From Liolophura sinensis (Eukaryota; Mollusca; Polyplacophora; Chitonida; Chitonidae): a DNA stretch of 64,000 nucleotides. Below are positions 49,995 through 60,360 of the stretch, one piece after another (the first letter of the stretch is position 1; each line of letters opens with the position of its first letter). The DNA is taken from positions 43,943,187 to 44,007,186 of the forward strand of contig NC_088301.1 of NCBI RefSeq assembly GCF_032854445.1, in the 5' to 3' direction. The notes below the pieces were generated by a model, which worked only from the letters and a program-made list of their open reading frames with translations, was not told where the DNA came from and did not search any database. Position numbers and translations under genes: made by a program.

Positions 49995-52369
49995 TTCTCT
50001 GGGGGATGAAATAGAGAACTAATAAAATGAGAAATTAAGACTTTTTATTGGTGAGAATCTTTTTATTTCGTGAAAAGTAGTCAACAATGCTCAACATCAT
50101 CCATCTGCCGGTAACGCATGATGTTGCTAAATACATAAGATACAATTGTAAAGGACGTATCGTAAAACTGAAAAAGAAAAACTCGTTTCATCAGTAACCA
50201 TTTTCAAACTATTACAATGTCGTCGCTGACCTAGTTTTACGGTGTCCTTTTTGTGTGGAATATGGGAGGAAGTACCATACAGCTGATGAAACCTGTACGA
50301 AAATGGTACTGGCTGAAACCTGGACAGCCAAAGAAAACAACAACAAAACAACAGGAGTATGGTATTCACAAATAATGTAGACGGCGCCACCACTACGAGG
50401 AGTATCGATTGATTGAATTTGATTTATGTTTAACACTGTAATTACGATTTTTCCATTGATATATGAAGTGAAGAAAACCGCAGTGCCCGATGTAATTACT
50501 GACCTTCGCCATATTACTGACAAACCTCCCGACTTAATGCCGCGAACGAAACAAGGAAAGTTGGCTATTTTGAACATGCGGCCCATCACTTGAAAAATGT
50601 GAGCTATCAAGTAGAGTCCTTGAGGAATGTGGAAGTGCAGCCGAAAATTGCAGTTGTGGAAACTTGTACAAAGATAACAAAAAAAAAGAACTAAAAACAC
50701 TATATGCATGGTATCGTGAGTCCGAAATTCCCACTTTGAGACATTTGGAAATCTGTCTAAAGTCACAGTATAAAGCTGGAAGAAAAGGAAACATAACCAC
50801 CGAAAAGATACAAGGCCGACAGCTATAGCCGTCCGCAAATTGCAGTGGTTTGTTAATGCCATTCGAAACTTTTAATATTTTCTATTGATTTACTGTGCTT
50901 CAAGATTTTTCTAATGAAAACTTATTGAACAATCAAAGACTTTTAAGTATATGGAAAATGGAATTAAAGCAGACACCATATCTTGGACATTTCTCCGCTG
51001 TGTAAACGTTTTCTCTTCGGTGAAAACATTTTCCCCAAGGTGTACTCTGGAAAGGTTTACTCTGCTGTGTAAACCTTTTCTTTGCGGTGTAAACTTTTTT
51101 CTGCGGTTTAAACCTTTTCTCCGCGGTGGAAAGGTTTTCTCTGCGGTGTGAACGTTTTCTCTGCGGGGGAAAGGTTTACACCGCGGTGTAAAGCTTTTCT
51201 CCGCGGTGGACAGGTTTTCACCGCATTGCAAACCTTTTCTCCGCGGTAGAAAGGTTTTCTCTGCGGGGCGAACGTTTTCTCTGCGGTGTAAATTTTTTCT
51301 CTGCCGTGTAAACGTTTTCTCCGAGGTGAAAATGTTTTCATCGCGGTGGAAACTCACGTGACACTTACCCTCGATATGAGATATTTGACATATTTGATCT
51401 GACTAGCATATGCTTTCCTGCGATGATGAGTTTAATATCTCAGATCGAGGCTAAGTATCATGTGAGTTTCCACCGCGATGAAAAATTTTCACCGCGGAAA
51501 AAACGTTTACACGGCAGAGAAAAAGTTTACACTGCAGAGAACAAGTTCGCCCCACAGAGAGAACCTTTCTACTCCGGAGGAAAAGTTTGCAATGCGGTGA
51601 AAAGCTGTCCACCGCGGAGAAAAGGGTTTGCACCGCAGAGAAAAGGTTTGCAATGCGGAGAAAACCTTTCCACCGCGGGGAAAACCTTTCCAGCCTCAAT
51701 CTGCGATATTCGACATCTTTGATCTGACGAACATATGCTTCCTGGGATGCTGAGTCTAATATCTCAGATCGAGGCATAGTGTCACGTTTCGAATGACACT
51801 AACGGGTCACCGTAGCAAATTTATTAAATTCGACTAATGTATGCAGCCACATGACTAGTGATATATCTAAGAAGTCCTTTCGCCAATGACGTTGACGGCG
51901 CCGCATTGTGTGAAGCATACATGTAGAATTCTGTCCGAAAATTGCAATTGGATATAGGAAAATAATTTTAAAAAATATAAAGTTTAAGAAAAAAAAGTCA
52001 ATGTAAAATCCAGGGTAAAAGTTGTCCCCAATTTCGCTGACTTACTTGACTCCAGTGTTGGCCGTGTGGGATAATTAACATAACTTGTCCACGACCGGAG
52101 GCGGCAGGGCACATCAAGGACAAATGGTTGCAAACACCTTCGTGCAGCTTATACCTCTCTAAAGCCCTGTAGGCCACAGCCAACTCGAAACGAGCTGCCC
52201 TGTTGGCCTGCACATGTGACCCGGGATCTGGGGACCGTGCCTCGCAGGAAAAGCGCGCGATCTGACCGAGAAGGATAGGTCGGAGTCGATACGTCGTCAC
52301 TGCCCCATTGGGCATAAGTGTTACGCTGCAAACCGATCTGCGAGACAATAACTTTGACGCAATGGACAT
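46217..52369 (-). CDS. class II aldolase/adducin-head domain protein (4 exons, 297 aa)
   Basis: Exons on the minus strand are 52369-52046, 48042-47880, 47073-46829 and 46378-46217. All have AG/GT borders and consistent phases, giving 297 residues and TGA. The fold family includes fuculose- and ribulose-phosphate aldolases and the adducin head. Visible signatures are CNHLSLM (residues about 78-84), HAHTP (His153, His155) and NHG (His218), which together match the three metal-binding histidines of class II aldolases; a Glu near residue 131 may be the catalytic acid. Adducins are above 600 residues and have a C-terminal tail, so this is a stand-alone enzyme-type member. The start MSIASKLLSRRS is basic and amphipathic, hinting at a mitochondrial presequence (inference). 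An in-frame TGA lies upstream, and 'ttctacttag' just before suggests a 5' UTR exon further out. The substrate is unknown. Confidence 0.9.
46829..47073 (-). CDS. aldolase-like gene, exon 3 (third metal histidine)
   Basis: Acceptor attgctggcag, donor CAG|gtgaga. It encodes SLLMCHQISTRFHNRVAYD, then CNHGIITSGRSVAMAFDLMY. NHG supplies the third metal ligand and the following helix is typical of the family. Its GC content is clearly higher than the surrounding intron. Confidence 0.92.
47149..47486 (-). mobile_element. SINE family C with GTGA/CACT tail
   Basis: The minus-strand head 'gccggccccaatagctaagt' and 'tggtagagcgaccgc' is tRNA-like. The 3' end is a GTGAGTGAGTGAGTGAG run on the plus strand, preceded by 'cttggggtttaacgtcgcac'. 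It lies in the second intron from the 3' end of the aldolase-like gene. Confidence 0.75.
47880..48042 (-). CDS. aldolase-like gene, exon 2 (HAH metal site)
   Basis: This exon has no long open frame of its own and was found by bridging. The acceptor is ttttgaacag and the donor TTAG|gtatat. It encodes VTRSSLLGVDEHGQVVEG and CVMHAHTPYATSL. It starts in phase 0 and ends one base into a codon, exactly what exons 1 and 3 require. Confidence 0.9.
48660..48715. mobile_element. SINE tail fragment
   Basis: 'cctccgcacggcgttaaacg' followed by 'tcattcaaataaataa' resembles SINE 3' ends in this window. The head is not recognisable. Confidence 0.45.
49163..49283 (-). mobile_element. SINE family A, 3' half
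   Basis: 'tttatttatttgattggtgt', 'gaatatttcacttatacgac' and 'ttatggtgggaggaaaccgg' are the reverse complement of the family A 3' half. It stops at 'ggggaaacccatgac'. Confidence 0.85.
49328..49560 (-). mobile_element. SINE family C, diverged copy
   Basis: It shares 'cagtcatatgacgacga' and the layout of the copy at 47149-47486, in the same orientation. The tail and head are both poorly kept. Confidence 0.5.
49919..49991. repeat. AT dinucleotide microsatellite (about 70 bp)
   Basis: It is the longest pure AT run in the window, in intron 1 of the aldolase-like gene. Confidence 0.95.
50212..50862 (-). other. unexplained 216-codon open frame, hydrophobic
   Basis: An ATG-initiated minus-strand frame runs 216 codons without a stop in AT-rich intronic DNA. 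The product would be rich in Phe, Val, Leu and Ile, with stretches such as IVFLVLFFCYLC (residues 54-65) and VVLLLFSLAV (171-180) that could span a membrane. I recognise no family. T-rich strands avoid stops and give this composition, so chance is quite possible. Confidence 0.2.
51000..51690. repeat. 20-bp satellite arranged as a large inverted repeat
   Basis: Units like 'ttttctccgcggtggaaagg' repeat every 20 bp from about 51000 to 51352. The same units, in the mirrored order and reverse complement, run from about 51463 to 51690. The arms match over about 260 bp around a short spacer, itself a small palindrome. Many units carry CCGCGG. Confidence 0.92.
51368..51452. repeat. palindromic spacer element, copy 1
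   Basis: 'cctcgatatgagatatt' at the left is mirrored by 'aatatctcagatcgagg' at the right. A direct copy follows at 51694-51775, so the spacer is itself a repeated unit. Confidence 0.8.
51694..51775. repeat. palindromic spacer element, copy 2
   Basis: It shares 'tttgatctgac', 'catatgct' and 'taatatctcagatcgaggc' with copy 1, in direct orientation. It bounds the right satellite arm. Confidence 0.8.
52046..52369 (-). CDS. aldolase-like gene, first coding exon
   Basis: The start ATG at 52369 was chosen because the only longer in-frame start is a TTG and an in-frame TGA lies about 36 bases further up. The donor is CAA|gtaagt. It encodes MSIASKLLSRRSVC..., then the N-terminal fold with RAARFELAVAYRALERYKLH and CNHLSLMCP. 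Confidence 0.85.
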
Positions 52370-52426
52370 GGCGATCAAGCCTGGATCTCTAAGTAGAATA
52401 TTTCAATACTAGTCCGAGACGAGACT

Positions 52427-52491
52427 GCTCTGACGTTATGTTTAGCAAAAGATACGCGCTCCCAAGGTTGGCCCCAAACCAACGTCAGAGC
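52427..52491 (-). promoter_or_regulatory. putative promoter with paired TGACGT sites
   Basis: A perfect 11-bp inverted pair, GCTCTGACGTT (52427-52437) and AACGTCAGAGC (52481-52491), lies about 60-120 bp upstream of the aldolase-like ATG. Each contains TGACGT, the core of CRE/ATF and bZIP sites. The surroundings are GC-richer than the flanks. No TATA box is evident. Confidence 0.4.
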
Positions 52492-54751
52492 GCGCTCCAT
52501 TTAAACGCCTGATGCAGTTACCTGCCCTTGTCAAACACTGGGAATGTTGAAGTCTATAGTGCTGTTTACTCAGTTCCAAACATTCCGTGGCCAATAATTA
52601 GCTTTGGCTTACCCAGTCAGTGACAAAACAGTCATATATGGATGCCGTATAAGGCTTAATTACTAAATTATATACTGGATGCTCAGGCCTTATAAATGAA
52701 CACTGTATTTTAACTTCATTTTCACGCCCCATGAAGAAAGCTGAGAAGTTTTGAAACTTTAATATGCTGGGACATATCCTAAACAGCATATTAGGAAATT
52801 TAAAAAAAAACAACATTTAATGTATCCTTTAAATTTGATTCGGATTTGTTAAAATTTATTTTGTAATGAAGTGTATGTTAACATTGCTCATGCTATTGAC
52901 AAAAGATACTTACTTGAACTATTATTCACGAAATACAATCAATCTAATCTGACGCAGTTTACTCAGGTTAAAATTTCATGAAAATCCATTGAAACCTGAA
53001 GTCGTCAGTAGTTGCATTGAGGATAAAACGGACGAACAAACTGACGAACTGATCTAATCTCACCACATAATATGCTAGGGGCAGGATAAAAAAAAAAAGA
53101 AATTTTTGTTTGAAAAGAATTGGTGCATGTGTAGTGTGGCATTCTCTTCCGTTAGGGCATAATAGGAGACTTTAAACTTGGGGGAAAGTAATCAATCCCA
53201 CTTCTACAAAACACATTAATTAGCATAATGAATTAGACGTTACCAGCATGCAAAGTTTTACCTAAACTTATCATTAAGGGAATGAATATGCATTAAATCA
53301 CTTGCTCAGATGCTATGTATATATGTCATGACCTACACAAATACTTGCATTGGGCGTGTAGATTATAACTAAACTTGAACAAATAGGTTATAGGATTAGT
53401 GCCCAGATTTATTATTTATTCATATTCAGTTAGCCCTGTATATATTGTTAAAGTGAGTTTTAAAAAATATTAAAAAGGATACATTAATCTGAGTAATATA
53501 GCACATCTTATAACATCTGTGTAGCACTGGCTGAGCTCCAAATTGTTTATATTACTGCGTCAGTTTACCGACTAGCCAAAGTTTTCTAGATCAACAGCTT
53601 TAGAGACCTGTCTGGAACAGGTCTTTGGACATTATATTGTGTAGCACATAGGGGTGCATACGTACACTGGTCTTTCATTTACGGGTGGGACATACTTTGT
53701 CAGACTCTGTAGTAACACTGCTTGTGAATGTTTAAAAATTCATTTGGATTGGTTGGTGCAAATTGCTCATTTGCATTACAACTGAATTAAGGTTTCAAAA
53801 GATTACAGGGGCGAGTAGTAAGGGTGCATGTTTATAATATTACCGGTTTTGTTTATAAATTTGTTAATTACTGTTTTATAGAAGTATTATATACAGTAAA
53901 CATCATTTATCCGTAAGGGGAACTATTTTCTATCACGACTTTAAAGTGAAGATGACTTTCTGCAGAAGTCCATTGCATAGAAGTATGCAACTGCCCTATA
54001 GAGGGCTTGCATGACCTACTTCTGGCAACCATACTGGAATACAGCGGCTATACCAGCCCATTTTAAAAGGACTGTTAAAAGCCGACTGGCTGTTGTTCTA
54101 CCAGTGGTGATGCCACATGCAACCCCTCTATAGCTAGTCTCCATTACATGAACATTACACATGTTACACCATCTGTAGGAGCTCACGCCACCTTGTGGAG
54201 AAATATGCCAACTTCTAGTGTGGAAATTGTGAACTGAATCATGGGAAATCTAATGTAAACGACTCCTACAAGAACTCGCCACGCCTTGAAAACCGAAGTC
54301 CCGTATTTAAAAACAACTAATCATTGTTACTTTGATTTAAGAACACATTGACTATTTTTATATTTCCAATCAACAATTAAAAACATTTACTATCAAAGAC
54401 ATTGCTGTCCTCTTATAAAACTCCACGTTGTTGTCATTTTTTTAAAACTCTATTTCAACACAACAGCGTTTGGAATATCTTTTCCCACCATACATCAGAC
54501 GTTTCTGATGTTTCAAAGCAAGTGTAAACCTATTTAACGTGATCGTCCCCTGGCTCTCTGTCCTGCCGCCCACCGCACGAGAACAGTACCGTGCCCGCGA
54601 TTTGCTCCGTCCTTGTTCTGTGGACAGCTGGGCGAGATGTCCTCATCCGGCTTCCATACTTCTTCATTAATTGGCGGCTCAGTGCCAAGCTTACTTGACA
54701 ATTACATGCCCTCTACCATTGAGTTAATAGTGTCACGGTGTTACAAAAAAG
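52492..54751. other. intergenic, nothing recognised
   Basis: AT-rich sequence between the aldolase-like promoter and the candidate exon at 54752. GC rises from about 54540 to 54740, which could be promoter-like. Confidence 0.5.
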
Positions 54752-54934
54752 ATGGCGGTGGTAAAAGTGGCACGTAAATTTGTTCTCTCGTGTTTGATCT
54801 TGCTGAGTTTCGGTGATGCGTATAGGCCTGTACAGCTTCAAGTGGTCGCATTGTCTTTCGTTGTGGATATTGTCACAATTTTCTTATTATGCAAATTGTA
54901 CGTCGGTTTTTCAAACTTTTTATGTCAACGGTGA
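54752..54934 (+). other. candidate first exon with signal peptide
   Basis: The ATG sits in a good context (aaaaaagATGGCGG) after a GC-richer 200 bp. The frame reads MAVVKVARKFVLSCLILLSF and GDAYRPVQL, a textbook signal peptide shape with a likely cut after GDA. It stays open 60 codons to a stop. A real gene would more likely splice out early (for example at TTTCG|gtgatg), but no downstream exon was identified. It may be a chance hydrophobic frame. Confidence 0.25.
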
Positions 54935-55540
54935 CCTTTTTCTTGCTGATTACTTGGCTGTTTGCGGTGATTCTGAAATCAAATCTCAAATCAATCGCCT
55001 GAAGACTCTGATCGTAGTATAGGGCTTACAAACAGGTCTGTGAAGCCGGAGAGCGCTTGCTTTCAACAGTGTAAGAGTATGTGTAATAACCTTGTTTTTT
55101 GATGTGTGCAGCTGAATCCTGGCTCCACATTGGCACTTTTAACTCTGAGGTGATTAATAACAATTCAGCATGCGACAGAGAAGAGAGAAACTGCATCTGG
55201 AAAATGGCCGGTCTGTTGGTCGGAAGCTTGTAGTTGGCTGTGTTTATATATATGCTGCCCGACAAAATCCCACATTGTGTTGGTGATTTTAACAATTCTC
55301 TTCGAAAGTTACTCATACATGCAAACCTACTGACCTTATTTTGGTCGAGAGATTTGACGTGGGACTAGTGTAATAGCGTCGCCGCAGAAGAGCCTGGAGC
55401 TCATTCAATGTTGTCACATTTGCTCAGGGCACAGTCTGTTTTGTAGTTTAACAGTAAGGTCACATACGAAAATAACGCCCTGGATCATTCTCCTATATTG
55501 CACTTTATGCCTACGATTCTAAGATTTTTTAAGGAAATCG

Positions 55541-55790
55541 TTGACAAATAATCGTAAACTCTTAATGGAAAACACTATACTTATTGATTTGGTGAGAAAA
55601 CTGGTTGATATCTTAATATCCAAAAGTTTTTTTGTCATATCTTTTACAAAGAGATCACCACTGTCTTTTAACTATTCATTCCAAGAGCACAATATCCAGA
55701 GGGTTTCTGAAATTAACGATCTCGGTGTTATCTTTAGTTCTGTCCTTAATTTTAATCAACATAGAATCTTTAGAATGCTTGAGTCGTTAT
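55541..55790 (+). pseudogene. decayed LINE reverse transcriptase fragment
   Basis: The frame contains VISFTKRSPLSFNYSF, then ISEIN/VSEINDLGVIFSSVLNF and NQH. This is the shape of the end of a non-LTR retrotransposon polymerase domain ('DLGVxFDSxLxFxxH'). A stop at 55790-55792 and loss of homology beyond show it is a short, dead remnant. Confidence 0.55.
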
Positions 55791-55799
55791 AACGATGTT

Positions 55800-58700
55800 A
55801 GTTCTTCTTATGCAATTTTAACGTTGGGCCAGGGCCCCAAAGGACCTGGTATGGTATGGTGGAGAATCGGCCCCAGGGAGGTATGAGAATGCAAATTTCA
55901 AAATCCCAGCACATTTCTGTAAATTTCGAAATGAGAAGTATATAAATCTTGGTCGAAACACTCATAAAAAATGACCATAAAAGAGATGGTTGCTCAGTAA
56001 TAACCCTCCGAAAATGCACTGCCGATCAAAAACGCAAATTCTTCGTTAAGAGGCATTGCGCTTTTAATTTACAGTATGAAGATCAACGTTAACCAAAAAA
56101 TATCTTTACTGAAACTTTCATGTGTGTATTTCTACCTGCTGTCAAAGTTTTGTTTTGGTTAACGTTTGTCTTGACATGTAAAAACATAAACTTTATAATG
56201 CGATCAGTTTTGTCATGTTTTGGCAAGTGTAAAATCTGTATGTCTACGGTAGTCTGTCAGCATCTTCCATAGCACATTTGAATAACGAAGTCGGTGTTAA
56301 GAACAGCTTCTACCTCGAGGAAGAGGTCGAATCTTTGTCTCTTTTTTCTCTTCTTTTGGAAACAAACGTTTGAGTGAATAAAGATAAAGGCCGTCTTGCA
56401 TTAAATAAATGTTATCATGAATTAGAATGGTTAAGCTATGGTGTTACTTAACATTTAACAACTATATCGAAACCATAAGTGAAACCTGGTTGAGAGCACA
56501 TGTGGTACACTAGCTATCATGAACATTAGCATGCTATGAACAGCGGAAGTATAAGGCGGAAAGACTTTTTCAGAAAAGTACATTTGTGGGCAGTGATTGT
56601 CACAATTCTGCAGTGTCCAATTAAAAAAAATATTTACTCCATGGGCCAAGGCCCAAAATTTCACCCAAGGTGGCCAAATCTCCTCGCTATTTTTAAGTTG
56701 GTACATGTTTTTAGTTCATGTTTTGATATGACAGCCCTCGCAGATGAGTAGCTTTGTACGGGTTATGCCCCCTCTAATGAACGTACTTATTGTTCTATGT
56801 GATAACTCATATATTGCCAACAGTCATGCAATAACAGCACTATTTGAATCCACAATCAACTCAGGAACGGAATATTTACCTTTAGGAATATTTCCTTAAC
56901 TAATGCAAGCTAATCTTCTAAAACATAATGGCAGATGTGTTGATGAAAGATGACATTTTAGCCTTCTCTGGGTTGGGAGAGGGGCGAGCTACAGGGTCAA
57001 GAAGGACTGCATCAGAAGTTTTCTTTGCAGCCAGAAAATGACAGAAGACATAAAGTTTATGTTTTGTAACATTTTAGGGCATTCTGTCGTAGTTGTGATA
57101 ACAATTAACTGTTGACTTCAGGTCTAAATATCCAAATGGTAATTTCCAAACACCAAAGGAAACTGCAAGACTTTTGATTCTTTCAGAGGGACATTCACAC
57201 TTTCATTTTTCTGTCAACGGATGCAATTGATGTTTAATCAACATTTTGCTCCTTAATCTGATGTCTTAATTGCATGGTGGCTTTAATTACAGAACCCTGG
57301 GTGTTGACAGTCATTGGTTCATTGTAGGGTCAAGCTGTCTGGATACAGAAGATTTAAGTTCTCATCCGAAAAACAAAGTAAAGTGATTCATCCAACTCAC
57401 TCTGAAACATAATTGTTTGTAGACGTTTTGAACTTGTTGTCAAATCTGTCAAGCGTAGCAATTTTTGCTTTAGAAGGAGAACATTCCTTATAAGAAGAGT
57501 TTTGGACTAACTCCTACAGTCTGTTTCTGTTCCTCTCCTGCACTAATCATGGAGGAATGACAGTAATTATGGCTTAACGCTGCTGTTTCTGGAAGAACAC
57601 GCCTCTTTGCATACAGTCCAGAGCTTCTAATGCACGTCTGTTGGGTAGAGGCCTGTCTTGTGTAGGGAAAAGATTCTTTGGTCAAGTTTTTGGATTGCTG
57701 TTCTAAGTATGCTGCCACCTGCATGACTATCCTTAAAACACCCTTGCTGGGAGAGAGTATGCGCGCAATTTCATCTCTTGAGATGAATATCTTGAGATCT
57801 ATCAAACAACGTTTTGGGTGGAACGCTCTGGAAGTAGTTGGTGTATCCCTAGAAAATTCATAAGTGATAGTTACAGGTTAATCAAAAGCACATTTGGATA
57901 GTGCAGCCGAACCTTGGTTATAGTGAAAATGTTACTGAACTAGATTCATGTTACATTTTTCAAATTTGTCCTGCGAGATCAAGGATTCAGAGTCAATATC
58001 AAAACAATGTATCATGTCTGGCTGCTCCATTTGCATATAGCAGTATCTTCATCAACGAATGATATATCCATTAACAAATAATTTGCTTTAGGCTTCATTC
58101 AGTCAATGCATTTATAGCTTTGCACAAGTATGCCTGAGCATTTTAATGTAGTAGTTTAGCACTTTTATCACGTGGCAAAAACCTTATGTGACGTCACTGT
58201 TCACAATATGATCAGAAAAGGCCACTCAGGTATCCAGTGTTTTAAAGACAATTTACAAGGTTTGAAAAAAAAGTATTTCGTCTGACGTACACTTCATAAT
58301 AGTGTTATTTTTTCTTCAAAGCAGATATTAACACTATATATAAAGCATAACGGACTAATTTAGTCCTTGATCTTAATATTTGTTGGAACTTTCAATTACC
58401 AGTATTTTTGATGAAAACTCTGACATTGTAGTTTTCAGGCCTGTTGATCACAGGTTAGGAAATGACGCGAACATTTACTTACCTGAGCTAAGCATCTTTA
58501 ATTCACCGTAGTAATGGGTGTAAATAAAAGATGTACACAGCCGTGCATACAAACTGTTGATAAACTGTTATCAACCCAGCTGAAAAACAAACAAAAAGTA
58601 AGGAAGACGTGTAACTGCAGTCTTGTGAGACTTATTGGAGGGACATTGTTTGTCTCAAAACCTGCAACAAACTGCAGTCAGCATTTGATTAATAAATGGG

Positions 58701-59478
58701 ACGCGCTCGGATGTTGGTTTGTAGCCATCTTCTGGTGAACAAAAATTTTCCCAACCCTATCTCAGAGCAATCTTGGACTACCTCAAATGGTGATCGTATA
58801 ATGTGTCAGGGAAATGTTTTGAAGCATCATAATACAACTAAATTCTATACATTAAATTTGTTCTATAGCTATAAATGTCAGGTGATATAATATGAGCCCT
58901 GTAGTGTTCAGACTGTATTGTCGTGCTTTATAAGTCATGTTTTTTTATATACCGACAAGTTCCCGGGTGATGTACTTCGAGTGGCCGCAGAATACAAATA
59001 ACATGTGCAGCGAACGTCAGTCGAACTAGACATTTGTTGGTTATATAGAATTAATAGCTTAGCAATAAGATATCGCCATTATATTTGCGACGAGGATGGG
59101 AGTGACATTACAGGCCTAGATAACAATGTTCCCTGACGTATATAACTAAAAGAACAAAAGTGATGTCGCAGTTCTCCCGCTTAGAAATGTGTTCTGCAAA
59201 ACCCGGAACTCTAAATGAGTAATAGACTAAAATAATAGGCTAAAATAATAGACTAGGTCTGCGACAAGATAGGGCACCATAGTGATATGAACAGTAATAA
59301 AGCATGTATACCATAAATGAATACCTGACTTGTTCAAGCATATAAGGTCATTGCGCTTTGCTTATAGCTACACAAAAATACAGTGTAGGCTAAACAAAGT
59401 TTCCTCGCTGTTGCATCATCCCGTTTCTTCAAGGTTGATAGGCCCTACTGCGTTATATCCCATGCAGACATCGCTAAC
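55800..59478. other. intergenic, nothing recognised
   Basis: AT-rich sequence with only short chance frames on both strands. No exon borders, RNA gene or repeat array could be supported. Confidence 0.5.
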
Positions 59479-59490
59479 TTGATTAAATGA

Positions 59491-59761
59491 TTTATTTGAT
59501 TTATTTATTTGATCGGTGTTTTACGCCGCAGTCAAGAATATCTCACTTATATGACGGCGACCAGCATTATGGTGGGAGGAAACCGGGCAGAACCCGGGGT
59601 AAACACACAACCATCCGCAGGTTGCTGAAAGACCTTCCCTCGTACGGCCGGAGAGGAAGCTAGCATGAGCTGGACTTGAACTCACAGCGACCGCATTGGT
59701 GAGAGGCTTCTGGGACATTACGCTGCGCTAGCGCGCTAGCCAACTGAGCCACGGAGGCCCG
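59491..59761 (-). mobile_element. SINE family A, full-length, with target-site duplication
   Basis: This is the best-preserved copy. Head (minus strand) 'gggcctccgtggctcagttg' + 'gctagcgcgctagcgcag', B box 'gttcaagtcc', full body and a TTTATT-rich tail. It is flanked by a perfect 12-bp duplication, TTGATTAAATGA, at 59479-59490 and 59762-59773, the sign of LINE-driven insertion. It lies about 250 bp upstream of the GPCR TATA box. Confidence 0.95.
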
Positions 59762-60009
59762 TTGATTAAATGAAGATGCGCTGTTGCGGATATGCAGATT
59801 TCCCTAGCGGTTTGAATTTTTCTAGGAATTCACATATGGTTAAGCCCCTGAAACAGTATCGACGTCATAGGTCTGTTTAGAACATGCCATAATGAATTAT
59901 GTCTTTGGTTGTTGATGTTATCATTAACGCGCTGCCTATATATGTGCACCCAACTTAGTTTCAATGCTTATATTTTATTGGACGACTTCATATAGCGCTA
60001 TACCGCAGC

Positions 60010-60018
60010 TATATATAT
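60010..60018 (+). promoter_or_regulatory. possible TATA box of the GPCR gene
   Basis: TATATATAT followed by a run of G lies 66-74 bp before the ATG. That allows a start site near 60040 and a short 5' leader. Confidence 0.4.
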
Positions 60019-60083
60019 GGGGGGAGTGAAGCCAACCAGGCCACTCTTCACGATAGTGGCTATCACCCAGTGAGAATACCGGT

Positions 60084-60360
60084 ATGTCCAACTCCTCTGA
60101 TCCATCCGACGATTGGCAGGACTCGATGCAGGCCATTCGCGTATCCTTAGTGGCCATCTTCGGACTGGTGATCTTAATCGGTATCTGTGGAAACGCTTTG
60201 GTTCTTCTGCTGGTAATCTGTGTCAAATCCATGCAGACAATTGTCAACATTTCCTTTGCGATGTTGTCCCTTGCTGATCTGCTCGTCCTGACGCTGTTGC
60301 CGGTGTTGCCCATTTCAAACGAATTCGCCAACCACCATGCCCACATTGGCAGATATATGT
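60084..60360 (+). CDS. GPCR exon 1 (N-terminus to TM3 start)
   Basis: The donor is T|gtaagt, splitting the codon of the conserved TM3 cysteine. It encodes the extracellular N-terminus, TM1, TM2 and the first extracellular loop. Confidence 0.93.

Noticed and set aside
50911-51357. Lys/Arg-rich 148-codon frame with a 20-residue repeat
   Set aside because: It is the 20-bp satellite read in frame (three units are 60 bp); the mirrored array gives similar frames on the other strand.
59975-60346. 123-codon minus-strand frame over the GPCR first exon
   Set aside because: It is the antisense shadow of a clear receptor exon.
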